64,000 nt of DNA from Candidatus Intricatilinea gracilis (GTDB lineage: Bacteria; Pseudomonadota; Gammaproteobacteria; Burkholderiales; Burkholderiaceae_C). The stretch spans positions 186,001-250,000 of the forward strand of contig JADJDQ010000004.1 of the NCBI GenBank assembly GCA_016702605.1, given 5' to 3'. Shown one piece after another: positions 53,375-61,828 of this stretch. Made by a program: the position numbers and the translations under genes. Each line of letters begins with the position of its first letter. Within the stretch, counting starts at the first letter, position 1. Below the pieces are notes generated by a model that was given only the letters and a program-made list of their open reading frames with translations, made no database searches and had not been told where the DNA came from.

Positions 53375-54100
53375 CTAGACATCGGCCGGTGCATGGGCCG
53401 GTGTGTCACCCACACCATCGACATCGAGGTACAGCACCCGGTCGGCTCGTTGTGCCGCGGCGGCCGAATGGGTCACGATCAGGCAGCCGGCACCTTGCTC
53501 GCGCGCCTGGGCACACAGCAGGTCGAGCACCCGTGCGGCGCTGGCGGGGTCGAGGTTGCCGGTCGGTTCGTCGGCCAGCACCAGGGCCGGGTGATGCACC
53601 AGGGCACGGGCGATCGCCACCCGCTGCAGTTGTCCGCCCGACAGCTGACGTGGTGCCCGTGGCCCCAGCCCGGCCAGGCCGACGGCCGCCAGCAGGGTCT
53701 CGACGCGGTCGGCGACCTTGCGCCGATCACGTTCACCCAGCAGCAGCAAGGGCAGGGCGACGTTGTGCGCCACGTCCAGATGCGGCAACACGTGAAAGGC
53801 CTGGAAGATGAAACCCAGTTGCTCGCGCCGCAGCCGCGCCGCCTGTGGCTCGCCGAGTGTGTCGACGCGCTGCCCGCGCAGACGCACCTCGCCGGCGTCG
53901 GCGCTGTCCAGCCCGGCGATGCAGTTCAGCAGCGTCGACTTGCCCACCCCCGACGCACCCAGCAGGGCCAGCACCTCACCCGCGCGCATGTCCAGCGTGA
54001 CGCCGCTGAACACACGGGTGTCGCCGTAGGACTTGGCCAGACCACGCACCTGCAGCAACAGGGCGTCGACACGGTCGTCCAGGTCTGAGGTGCTGCTCAT
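53375..54100 (-). CDS. ABC transporter ATPase, LolD/MacB-like (AttE type)
   Basis: This 241-residue ATPase of the LolD/MacB/FtsE subgroup has Walker A LLGASGVGKST, Q-loop FIFQAFHVLPHL, signature QLSGGQLQRVAIARAL, Walker B LVLADEPTGNLD and the switch histidine in IVTHSAA. The EPTGNLD variant is typical of exporters and lipoprotein-release systems that pair with FtsX-type permeases, which supports its working with the permease at 49379-52315. Its start overlaps the miaA stop by four bases (ATGA). Confidence 0.93.
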   Translation of the reverse strand: MSSTSDLDDRVDALLLQVRGLAKSYGDTRVFSGVTLDMRAGEVLALLGASGVGKSTLLNCIAGLDSADAGEVRLRGQRVDTLGEPQAARLRREQLGFIFQAFHVLPHLDVAHNVALPLLLLGERDRRKVADRVETLLAAVGLAGLGPRAPRQLSGGQLQRVAIARALVHHPALVLADEPTGNLDPASAARVLDLLCAQAREQGAGCLIVTHSAAAAQRADRVLYLDVDGVGDTPAHAPADV

Positions 54101-55200
54101 GACGGGTGGCGGGTGTGTGACCGGGCGGTGGCCGACGTGTTCGCCGATGCCGGCGCAGCCGCGTTTTCATCACCCAACTGCAACATGTCGGCGCGTGCCT
54201 GTGGCCAGGCGCGCAGCAGCGGCGTCAGCGCCTGGCAAAAACGCTCGGCTGGGTCGCCGTAGTCGCAGGCAATGGTGCGGCGTTGCGGCAGGCTGCGTAG
54301 CCAGGTGAGCTGGCGTTTGGCGAGTTGTCGGGTGGCGGCGATGCCTTGCTCGCGCAGGCGGGCCAGGGCGCGTGGACTCTCGTCCAACTCGTCCAGCCAC
54401 TGCCAGCACTGGCGATAACCCACACATCGCATCGACGGCAGGTCGGCCTGCAGGTCGCCTCGCTGGCGCAACTGCCTCACTTCGTCGAGCAGTCCGGCGG
54501 CCAGCATGGCGTCGAAGCGTTGTGCGATGCGGTCGTGCAGCCATGTGCGTGAGCTGGGCTCTAGGCTGATCAACACGTGGTCGGGCTGCGCGCTTTCTTG
54601 CGCCGGCGCCGCTGCCCGCTGCGTGCGCAGTTGCAGCGACGACAAGGTCTGGCCGCTGGATAACCACACTTCCAGCGCGCGCTGGATACGCTGTGCGTCG
54701 TTGGGTGCCAGGCGTGCGGCGGTGACCGGGTCGACCTGCGCCAGCTCGGCGTGCAAGGCCGGCCAACCCAACGCCGCAGCGCGGGCGTCGAGTTCGGCGC
54801 GTATCGCGGGGTCGGCCACGGGCAGCTCGTCCATGCCGTCGATCAGCGCCTTGAAATACATCATCGTGCCGCCTACCAGCAGCGGCAGCGCGCCGCGGGC
54901 GTTGATGGCGGCGACGAGCGCTTGTGCGTCGGCCACGAACTCGCCGGCCGAATAGGCCTGCGCCGGGTCGCGGATGTCGATCAGGTGATGCGGCGCCTGC
55001 GCCAGTTCGGCAGCGCTGGGTTTGGCCGTGCCGATGTCCATGCCGCGGTAGACCAGCGCCGAGTCGACGCTGACGATCTCCACCGGCGGCGCGCCCAGCG
55101 TTCGGGCATGTGCCACCAGCGCCAGCGCGGCGGCCGTCTTGCCGCTGGCGGTGGGGCCGGCCAGGGCGATGAAATGCAGCGGGGTGGAACTGCCGCTCAT
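54097..55200 (-). CDS. miaA: tRNA dimethylallyltransferase MiaA
   Basis: MiaA adds a dimethylallyl group to A37 of tRNAs reading UNN codons. The 367-residue product has the P-loop LAGPTASGKTAAAL, the following VSVDSALVYRGMDIGTAKP and HHLIDIRDPAQAYSAGEF, the DMAPP-binding region GGTMMYFKALIDG, and QRIQRALEVWLSSG. The C-terminus is longer than the usual 310-320 residues by about 40, ending in a low-complexity Ala/Ser/Thr-rich tail. The start at 55198-55200 overlaps the MFS gene stop by four bases. The frame stays open upstream, but that is the antisense shadow of the MFS gene. Confidence 0.95.
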   Translation of the reverse strand: MSGSSTPLHFIALAGPTASGKTAAALALVAHARTLGAPPVEIVSVDSALVYRGMDIGTAKPSAAELAQAPHHLIDIRDPAQAYSAGEFVADAQALVAAINARGALPLLVGGTMMYFKALIDGMDELPVADPAIRAELDARAAALGWPALHAELAQVDPVTAARLAPNDAQRIQRALEVWLSSGQTLSSLQLRTQRAAAPAQESAQPDHVLISLEPSSRTWLHDRIAQRFDAMLAAGLLDEVRQLRQRGDLQADLPSMRCVGYRQCWQWLDELDESPRALARLREQGIAATRQLAKRQLTWLRSLPQRRTIACDYGDPAERFCQALTPLLRAWPQARADMLQLGDENAAAPASANTSATARSHTRHPS

Positions 55201-56480
55201 GTCTGGCCTTGCGCCGCGGTGTCGACCGGTGTCACTCGCTGATGAACCACGTCGCCGTGACGACGCACCAGTGTCCAGGCGCACAGGCAGGTGAGTGCGG
55301 CAAACAGCGCCACACCCCAGGCCAGCGCGCGGGTGGTGTTGTCCAGAAAATGCCCCAGCCCCAGGCCGATGACAAAGGCCACCAGCGCCGAGGCACAACC
55401 CGACAACGCCGACGCCACACCGGCCTTGTGCGGAAACGGCGCCACCGCACCCACCTGGCTGCACGGCATGTGGGTGCCGTGTGCAAACTGGTAGATCAGC
55501 TGCGGCAGCCACACCGCCGCCAGGGTTTGTATGCCCAGCAGCGCCGGCACGGCAAAAGCCACGGCGGCCAGTGCAGTCAGCCATGCTGCCTGCTGCACCG
55601 AGCCGGCCACCCCCAGACGCACCAGGCGGCGCCGGCACACCAGCGTGCCGGCCAGGTAACTCATCGAACAGGTGGCGGCCACCGCGCCGTAACCCAGCGG
55701 CCCCAGGCCCAGCACACCGATGTAGACGAACGACGACCCGGCCAGAAACACGAACAGGCCGCCGTAACTGCAGCAGGTCAGCAGCGCCCAGGCCCGAAAG
55801 CCCGGGTGCCGCAGCACCTCGCCCCAGCCGCTGCTCATGCCGCGCAGGCCACCAGCGACGCGGCGGCGCTCGGGCGCCAGGGTCTCGGGCAGGCGCCACA
55901 CCACCAGCGCCAGCGCCGCCGCACCGCCGCAGGCGACCGTCAGGAAGGCCGCGCGCCAGCCCGACGAGGCGGTGACGATGCCGCCGATGATGGGGCTGGC
56001 GATGGCGATCATGCCCAGCCCCGACAGGCCACGCGCCATGACCTGTGCGCTTTGCGCCGGCTCGTACAGGTCACGCACCATGGCGCGCGCCACCACCACG
56101 GCGGCGGCCACTGCCAGGCCCTGCAACATGCGCAGCGCGATCAGCAGCTCGATCGACCCCACGGTCGACGCCACCACACTGGCCACGACGTAGGCACTCA
56201 GCCCGGCCAGCAACACCGGCCGGCGGCCATAACGGTCCGACAGCGGCCCCCACACCAGCTGGCCCAGGCCGAAAGCCAGCAGCAGCGCCGACATGGTGAG
56301 CTGCGCTGCGGTGACGGTGGCGCCGAGCTCGTGTGTGAGCAGCGGCAACGCCGGCAAATACAGGTCGGTGGTGAGCGCCTGCAGGCCCATCAGCAGGGCG
56401 ATGGCCACGGCGGCCAGGGCCTGGCTGGGGCGCCGCAGGGGCGTGGGTGCGGGTGAGATGGAGTTGGCGCTGCTGGTCAC
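55197..56480 (-). CDS. MFS multidrug transporter, Bcr/CflA family
   Basis: This 427-residue twelve-helix exporter of the drug:H+ antiporter-1 group has the opening LQALTTDLYLPALPLLTHEL and the motif-A loop GQLVWGPLSDRYGRRPVLL. RMLQGLAVAAAVVVARAMVRD is the Bcr/CflA signature after helix 4. A basic loop follows helix 6 (ETLAPERRRVAGGLRG). It probably exports a small hydrophobic compound or drug; the substrate is unknown. It is the first gene of the minus-strand run that continues through miaA and the Att-type system with ATGA-type overlaps. Confidence 0.93.
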   Translation of the reverse strand: MTSSANSISPAPTPLRRPSQALAAVAIALLMGLQALTTDLYLPALPLLTHELGATVTAAQLTMSALLLAFGLGQLVWGPLSDRYGRRPVLLAGLSAYVVASVVASTVGSIELLIALRMLQGLAVAAAVVVARAMVRDLYEPAQSAQVMARGLSGLGMIAIASPIIGGIVTASSGWRAAFLTVACGGAAALALVVWRLPETLAPERRRVAGGLRGMSSGWGEVLRHPGFRAWALLTCCSYGGLFVFLAGSSFVYIGVLGLGPLGYGAVAATCSMSYLAGTLVCRRRLVRLGVAGSVQQAAWLTALAAVAFAVPALLGIQTLAAVWLPQLIYQFAHGTHMPCSQVGAVAPFPHKAGVASALSGCASALVAFVIGLGLGHFLDNTTRALAWGVALFAALTCLCAWTLVRRHGDVVHQRVTPVDTAAQGQT

Positions 56481-56667
56481 CCCGTCAGAGTAACAGCGGG
56501 GTCCGGCCGGGCTGGCGGGTCGCGCTGTTGGGCGGTGATTGGCTGGTTTCTTCGGCCTTCACCGATGTCAAGCTGGCCGGATAGTCGGCCGTGGCGCCGT
56601 GCCGGCCCTGTCCACCGACAGCTGGCGACCGCGCCCGCCTTGTGATCCACCTGCTTGTTGCACCGCC

Positions 56668-59094
56668 ATGTCCGACGCTGTTCACTCCCGCTTCATGGCG
56701 CCCGGCGCCGCGTTGATGCGCCGGTTCTCGGTGCGTGCCAAGTTGCTGCTGTTTACCTGGTTGGTGCTGGCCATCCTGGCCGCCTTGGGCGCCGGTGCCT
56801 GGCTGATGCAACACCAGGCCCTGCAGACTGCCCGGGCCGAAGCTGCCGGTGGCCACAGCGTGGCGGCCGCGCTGGTGGTGGTGCGCGAGACCATGGCGCA
56901 CCGCGGCCAGACGGCGTTGGTGATGTCCGGCAACAGCGCGGCGCAGCCGGCACTCGAACTCACACGCAAGAACCTGGGTGCGGCCCTCACTGCGGTCGAC
57001 CTGGCACTGCGGACCAGCGCCGACCTGGCCCCAGCCACCGGCTCGGCCACCCGCCCGGCCGCAGATTTGTGGACAGGCTTGCGCGCCGACCTGGTTCGAC
57101 TCGGCGAGGCCCGGCCCGACCAGGACGCCGCCGCCACGTTTCGCCAGCACGGCGAGTTGATCGACCGGCTGGCGCAGTTCATCGCCATGGTCGCCGACGA
57201 CAGCGGCCTCAGCCTCGACAACGAGCCGACGCTGGCCGCGCTGATCGACCTTGCCGTCGAACGCAGCGTGCCGTGGCTGGATCTGCTCGGGCGTCTGCGC
57301 GGCGCAGGTGCTGCCACGCTGGCGCGCCAGGCCCGGTCTGGCACTGGCGTCGACGCCTTGCAGCTGGCGACCCTGCACACGCAGGCCGATGCGGCCGACC
57401 AGTTGCTGCTACGCCTTGACAACCAGATCACCACCCTGGGCCGCCACGGCGAGCCGGCACCGTCCGGCTGGCGCGAGGCCGAATCGGCCACACGCGCCCT
57501 GGCGAAGCGGGTGCATCAGACCTTTGGCGCCGCTGCCCTGGCCGCCGGTGTCAGCCGCCCGCCCGATGCCGCGCAGGCCTGGTTCGATGCCGGCAGTGCC
57601 ACCATCGCCCAGGTCACCGCCGTGCAGGACGCGTTGCTGGCGCGCCTGCAGCAACTGCTCGACCAGCGCACGACCAGGCTGCGCACCTTGTTGATGGTCA
57701 CGCTGGCCAGCCTGTCGATCGTGGGGCTCGGCCTGGCGTATCTGCTGGCGGCACTGGCCGGGCAGATCGGTGCGGCGGTGTCGGCCATCCAGGCTTCGGT
57801 CAACGCCTGTGCCGACGGCAATCTGGGCTGTGTGGTGAAGATCGACGGGCGTGACGAGTTTGCGCGTATCGGCCAGGAGCTCGACCGCATGAGCGACAAC
57901 CTGTCGGTCAGCGTGGCCGAGATCCGCAGCCAGGCGGCGCTGGTCGGTGGTGCGGGGCGGCATGTGTCGGCGTCGAGCCAGGAGCTGGCGCGCCAGGCGC
58001 AGGCCCAGGCCGCCAGCCTGCACGAGTCGAGCGCGGCGGTGCATCAGCTGAGTGACTCGGTGCGTGCCAACGCCGACAGCGCCGCCGAGGCCGACCGCCT
58101 GAGCGACGGCGTGAGCAGCCGCGCCCAGGCCGTGGCCGGCGTGATGCAGGACGCCCTGGCGAGCATGGGTCGCATCGAGAGCAGCTCGAAGAAGATGGGC
58201 GAGGCCGTCGCGGTGATCGACGCCATTGCCTTCCAGACCAACATCCTGGCGCTCAACGCTGCGGTCGAGGCGGCACGTGCCGGCGAATCCGGCCGCGGTT
58301 TTGCCGTGGTGGCCAGCGAGGTGCGATCACTGGCGCACAAGAGTGCGCAGTCGGCCGGCGAGATCCGCCTGCTCATCCAGACCTCGAACGACGAGGTGAG
58401 TGGGGGGGTCACGACCATCCGCAACATCGGCAGCACGGTGGACGGGGTGGTGGCGGGCATCCACGAGGTGGCCACCCGCGTGAAACACATTGCCCAGGGC
58501 AGCGAGGCGCAGAGCACCGCGCTGCAGCAGGTGGCGGCCGGCATCGCCGAGCTCGAACAACTGACGCAAGGCCACGCCGCCATCGTCGACGAAGCGGCGC
58601 ACGAAGCCGGCCAGCTGCAGGAGCGTGCCTCGCGCCTCACCGCTGCGGTGGCCGACATCCACCTGCGCCAGGGCACGGCCGACGAGGCCCATGCCCTGGT
58701 CGAACACGCCCGCAGCGTGTTCGAGCGCGAAGGTGAACAGGCCCTGCTGGCGCAGTGCAACCGGGTGGGCAGCACGTTTGCCGATCGCGACCTCTACGTC
58801 TTCGTGCTCGACCGGCACGGCCAGTACATCGCGTATTCGGGCCAGCCGGCCAAGGTGGGCAAACGCCTGGTCGACATGCTGGGCCAGTCAGGCCAGCAAC
58901 TGGTGGACGACATCTGGGCGCAGGCCGACCGGGGCTCGGGCTGGGTCGACTACACCGTGCCGCACCCGATCACCGGTGTGCCGCAACCCAAGGCCTCGTG
59001 TGTGGTGGCACTCACGCCGCAGCGGGTGCTGGGTTGCGGCATCTACAAGTTGCAGGCCCGAAAGGCTGCGGCGGCCACCGCGTCGGTCAGCTGA
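56668..59094 (+). CDS. Methyl-accepting chemotaxis protein with C-terminal Cache-like sensor region
   Basis: The 808-residue chemoreceptor has a membrane helix near residues 25-48, a mostly helical periplasmic region to about 335, and a second membrane helix near 340-362. A HAMP-like region and a coiled-coil signalling domain follow, with the tip motif AIAFQTNILALNAAVEAARA and RGFAVVASEVRSLAHKSAQS. After it, instead of ending, the chain continues with about 130 residues (from about 670) resembling a single-Cache domain: RDLYVFVLDRHGQYIAYSG, GKRLVDMLGQ and GSGWVDYTVPHP. It is therefore predicted to have a cytoplasmic C-terminal sensor as well as a periplasmic region. The ATG at 56668 is my choice; nearby ATGs at 56695 and 56716 are possible. 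Confidence 0.9.
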   Translation: MSDAVHSRFMAPGAALMRRFSVRAKLLLFTWLVLAILAALGAGAWLMQHQALQTARAEAAGGHSVAAALVVVRETMAHRGQTALVMSGNSAAQPALELTRKNLGAALTAVDLALRTSADLAPATGSATRPAADLWTGLRADLVRLGEARPDQDAAATFRQHGELIDRLAQFIAMVADDSGLSLDNEPTLAALIDLAVERSVPWLDLLGRLRGAGAATLARQARSGTGVDALQLATLHTQADAADQLLLRLDNQITTLGRHGEPAPSGWREAESATRALAKRVHQTFGAAALAAGVSRPPDAAQAWFDAGSATIAQVTAVQDALLARLQQLLDQRTTRLRTLLMVTLASLSIVGLGLAYLLAALAGQIGAAVSAIQASVNACADGNLGCVVKIDGRDEFARIGQELDRMSDNLSVSVAEIRSQAALVGGAGRHVSASSQELARQAQAQAASLHESSAAVHQLSDSVRANADSAAEADRLSDGVSSRAQAVAGVMQDALASMGRIESSSKKMGEAVAVIDAIAFQTNILALNAAVEAARAGESGRGFAVVASEVRSLAHKSAQSAGEIRLLIQTSNDEVSGGVTTIRNIGSTVDGVVAGIHEVATRVKHIAQGSEAQSTALQQVAAGIAELEQLTQGHAAIVDEAAHEAGQLQERASRLTAAVADIHLRQGTADEAHALVEHARSVFEREGEQALLAQCNRVGSTFADRDLYVFVLDRHGQYIAYSGQPAKVGKRLVDMLGQSGQQLVDDIWAQADRGSGWVDYTVPHPITGVPQPKASCVVALTPQRVLGCGIYKLQARKAAAATASVS

Positions 59095-59095
59095 G

Positions 59096-59527
59096 TCAGG
59101 ACGTGGCGCGGCGGCGCACGGCGTCCAGGTAGCCGTGGGGATCGGGCGGCTGGCCACTGCGTTGTGACTCCCACAACATCTGGCCCAGGCAGTCCATCAC
59201 CTCGTGTTGTGCGGCGTGGATGTCGCCGCGTTTGGCCGCCAGCAGTTCGATGGCCTGGCGGATGCCGGTGGGCTGGTCGATCGACACCTGCTCGCTGATC
59301 GACAGGTGCATGGCCAGGTGCAGGAAGGGGTTGGTGCGGCCGTCGTCGACAGTGAACACGGCGGCCAGTGCCGCGTCCAGATCGGCCAGGTCGGCGTGGT
59401 ATTCGGGGTGGCGGTCGATCCAGCCACCGGCCAGCGCCTCCATGGCCGAGAGTGGCTCACCGGCACGTTGTTTGGCAAAGGTGCCGCAGAAGAAGCGGCG
59501 CACATCGTTCTGGCTGGGTGTGAACAT
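59096..59527 (-). CDS. DUF1841 family protein
   Basis: This 143-residue soluble protein belongs to the DUF1841 family, common in beta- and gammaproteobacteria. The conserved parts are FTPSQNDVRRFFCGTFAKQR, the NPFLHLAMHLSISEQVSIDQ segment, and HEVMDCLGQMLWESQR near the end. Its function is unknown. The start at 59525-59527 places the family's conserved N-terminus at residue 1; a longer open frame upstream is only the shadow of the TauE gene. It is convergent with the chemoreceptor, with only one base between the stops. Confidence 0.92.
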   Translation of the reverse strand: MFTPSQNDVRRFFCGTFAKQRAGEPLSAMEALAGGWIDRHPEYHADLADLDAALAAVFTVDDGRTNPFLHLAMHLSISEQVSIDQPTGIRQAIELLAAKRGDIHAAQHEVMDCLGQMLWESQRSGQPPDPHGYLDAVRRRATS

Positions 59528-59749
59528 GGCGCGATTGTCTCGCGCGCGGCAGGGCGGGTGGCGGCCGGGCCAGAGCCTGGCGTCGCGGCCCGAGGTCGGC
59601 GCTCCGAACCTGAGTGTCCAAGCGGCCTGCGATCGGCGAGCCGTGAACCGATGGTGAGTCGTCAGCCATGAGCGCCACGCTGGCATGATGCGCCGCCTGG
59701 TGTGCGGGCCTGTCGCGCCGTGCCAGTCAGTCGCCCGTTGCCGTCGCCC

Positions 59750-60505
59750 ATGATCACCGACCCCTGGTTCTACGCCGTCGCCGTCCCGGCCGTGCTGTTG
59801 CTCGGCCTGGCCAAGAGTGGCTTCGGCGCGGGCTTCGGTGCACTGGCCACACCACTCATGGCGCTGACGATCACGGTGCCACGCGCCGCTGCCATCATGT
59901 TGCCGCTGCTGGCCATCATGGATGGGCTGGGCCTGTTCGCGCTGGTGCGGCAGGCCGACTGGGCCTTGCTGCGGCGACTGCTGCCGGCCGGGCTGGTCGG
60001 CTCGATGATCGGTTTTGCCTCGTTCGGCCTGTTCACGGCGCCCACGGTGGGCGGCATCGTCGGTGGGCTGACGCTGGGTTTCCTGGCGCTGCGGCTGTTT
60101 TTTCCGCCACGGTCGGACGCACCACCTCCCAGCCGTGTCACCGGCTGGCTGCTGGGTGCGGCGTCGGGCTACACCAGTTTCGTGGCCCATGCGGGCGGGC
60201 CGCCGGTGGCTTTCTACGTGTTGCCCATGCGCCTGGCGCCCATCACCTACACGGCGACGATGGCGGTGTTCTTCGCCGCAGTGAACCTGTCGAAATGGGT
60301 GCCCTACGGGCTGCTGGGGCTGCTCGACATGAGCAACTTCGCCACCTCGCTGGTGCTGGCGCCGCTGGCGCCGGTGGGTGTGTGGGCCGGCATCCGGCTG
60401 GCCAGGCGGATGCGCGCCGAGCTGTTTTATCGCATCGTGTACATCGGGATGTTCCTCACTGGGGTGAAGCTGCTGTCGGACGCCTGGCGCGCCTACGCCG
60501 GCTAA
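59750..60505 (+). CDS. TauE/SafE-family membrane transporter
   Basis: This 251-residue membrane protein of the TauE/SafE (DUF81) family has about eight helices. Conserved parts are LLGLAKSGFGAGFGALATPL in the first repeat and SGYTSFVAHAGGPPVAFYVL in the second, the family's two-repeat pattern. Members export or import sulfite, sulfoacetate or other organic sulfonates and organic anions. No sulfonate gene is adjacent, so the substrate is open. The ATG at 59750 was chosen to match the family's N-terminus. Confidence 0.93.
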   Translation: MITDPWFYAVAVPAVLLLGLAKSGFGAGFGALATPLMALTITVPRAAAIMLPLLAIMDGLGLFALVRQADWALLRRLLPAGLVGSMIGFASFGLFTAPTVGGIVGGLTLGFLALRLFFPPRSDAPPPSRVTGWLLGAASGYTSFVAHAGGPPVAFYVLPMRLAPITYTATMAVFFAAVNLSKWVPYGLLGLLDMSNFATSLVLAPLAPVGVWAGIRLARRMRAELFYRIVYIGMFLTGVKLLSDAWRAYAG

Positions 60506-60659
60506 TATCCGCCGGCCTTGCGGGGCCGGTCCTGTGCAGCCTGCGTGGCCGCACAGGATGGCGCAGCGCGAGGCGGGCCCCGGCGCGCATGTGCCGCAGG
60601 GCAGCCATCACACAGGCACGGCCTCGACGCCGGCCTGCATCCCACAACGAGGAGACAAG

Positions 60660-61670
60660 ATGAATCGATCACCCCTGGGCCGGACTTTGTCGGCACGCCG
60701 TCGCTTGCTGGGCATCACCTGCCTCGGCGCCCTGGCTGCGCTGCTGGCGCCCACACTCGCTACAGCGCAAAGCTGGCCGTCCAAACCCGTGACCTGGGTC
60801 GTGCCCTTCCCCGCCGGCGGTGGCACCGATGCCTTCGCACGCCCGCTTACCGCCGTGCTGAGCCGGCAACTCGGCATGCAGGTGATCATCGACAACAAGG
60901 GTGGCGCCGGCGGCAACGTGGGCGCTTCCGTGGCGGCCAAGGCCACACCCGATGGCTACACCTGGTTCATGGGTGCGGTGCATCACGCCATCGCGCCGAG
61001 CATGTATCCCAGGCTCGACTACAACCTGCAAAGCGATTTCGTGCCCGTGGCCCTGATCGCCAAGGTGCCACAGGTCATCGTCGTCAACCCGCAGCGGGTG
61101 CAAGCAGCCAACCTGGCCGAGTTCCTTGCGCTGGTCAAGAAGAACCCCGGCAGGTTCAACTACGGCTCGGCCGGCAACGGCACCTCGCACCATCTGGCGG
61201 GTGAGCTGTTCAAGCTGCAGACCCAGACCTTTATCACCCACATCCCCTATCGCGGCGCCGGCCCGGCGCTGCAGGACCTGATCGCCGGGCAGATGGACAT
61301 CATGTTCGACGGCCTCGGGTCGTCGGCCAACCACATCAAGGGCGGGCGCATCAAGGCGCTGGCTGTGGCCGGTGAGACCCGGGCGCCTGGTTTTGCCGAT
61401 CTGCCCACCACCGCCGAGGCGGGCCTGAAGGGTTACGAAGTGGCCACCTGGTACGGCCTGTGGGCGCCCAAGGGCACCCCCAAGGAAGCCATCGACCGCA
61501 TGACCGCCGAGCTCGGTGTGGCTTTTGCCAGCAAGGAGATCAAGGACATCTGGACCAAGCTGGGCGCCGACGCACCCAACCTGAGCGGCAAGGCCTTCGG
61601 CGACTTCGTCGGCAGCGAGATCAAGCGCTGGGGCGACGTGGTCAAGGCATCTGGCGCCAAGCTCGACTGA
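60660..61670 (+). CDS. Bug-family periplasmic receptor (TctC type)
   Basis: This 336-residue solute receptor of the Bordetella uptake gene (Bug) family is abundant in Burkholderiales. It has a signal peptide with arginines (ARRRLLGITCLGALAALLAP, cleavage after about residue 36, ATAQ) and then WPSKPVTWVVPFPAGGGTDA. Two further conserved parts are ARPLTAVLSRQLGMQVIIDN and NKGGAGGNVGA. PYRGAGPALQDLIAGQMDIMF is the family's carboxylate-binding hinge. GAGGAGA just upstream supports the ATG at 60660. No TctA/TctB membrane genes are adjacent. The malonyl-CoA synthetase gene downstream suggests a dicarboxylate such as malonate as ligand. Confidence 0.94.
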   Translation: MNRSPLGRTLSARRRLLGITCLGALAALLAPTLATAQSWPSKPVTWVVPFPAGGGTDAFARPLTAVLSRQLGMQVIIDNKGGAGGNVGASVAAKATPDGYTWFMGAVHHAIAPSMYPRLDYNLQSDFVPVALIAKVPQVIVVNPQRVQAANLAEFLALVKKNPGRFNYGSAGNGTSHHLAGELFKLQTQTFITHIPYRGAGPALQDLIAGQMDIMFDGLGSSANHIKGGRIKALAVAGETRAPGFADLPTTAEAGLKGYEVATWYGLWAPKGTPKEAIDRMTAELGVAFASKEIKDIWTKLGADAPNLSGKAFGDFVGSEIKRWGDVVKASGAKLD

Positions 61671-61828
61671 GAAGGCTGGATGAACCTGCTGCGTGACCCG
61701 ATCTCGCGCCTGCGTTGCGCGCCGTACTGGTGTACGGCTGTGCTGCTCGACGCAAGCTCGGGCCGCTCGCTACGGTTCCTTCAGGCCTTCCACGCGGACT
61801 TACACCGTCATTGACATTTCCAGCAGCC

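Noticed and set aside
55201..55899. Apparent N-terminal extension of MiaA of more than 200 residues
   Set aside because: The extra sequence is the out-of-frame complement of the MFS gene overlapping here, and MiaA's conserved start lies at 55200.
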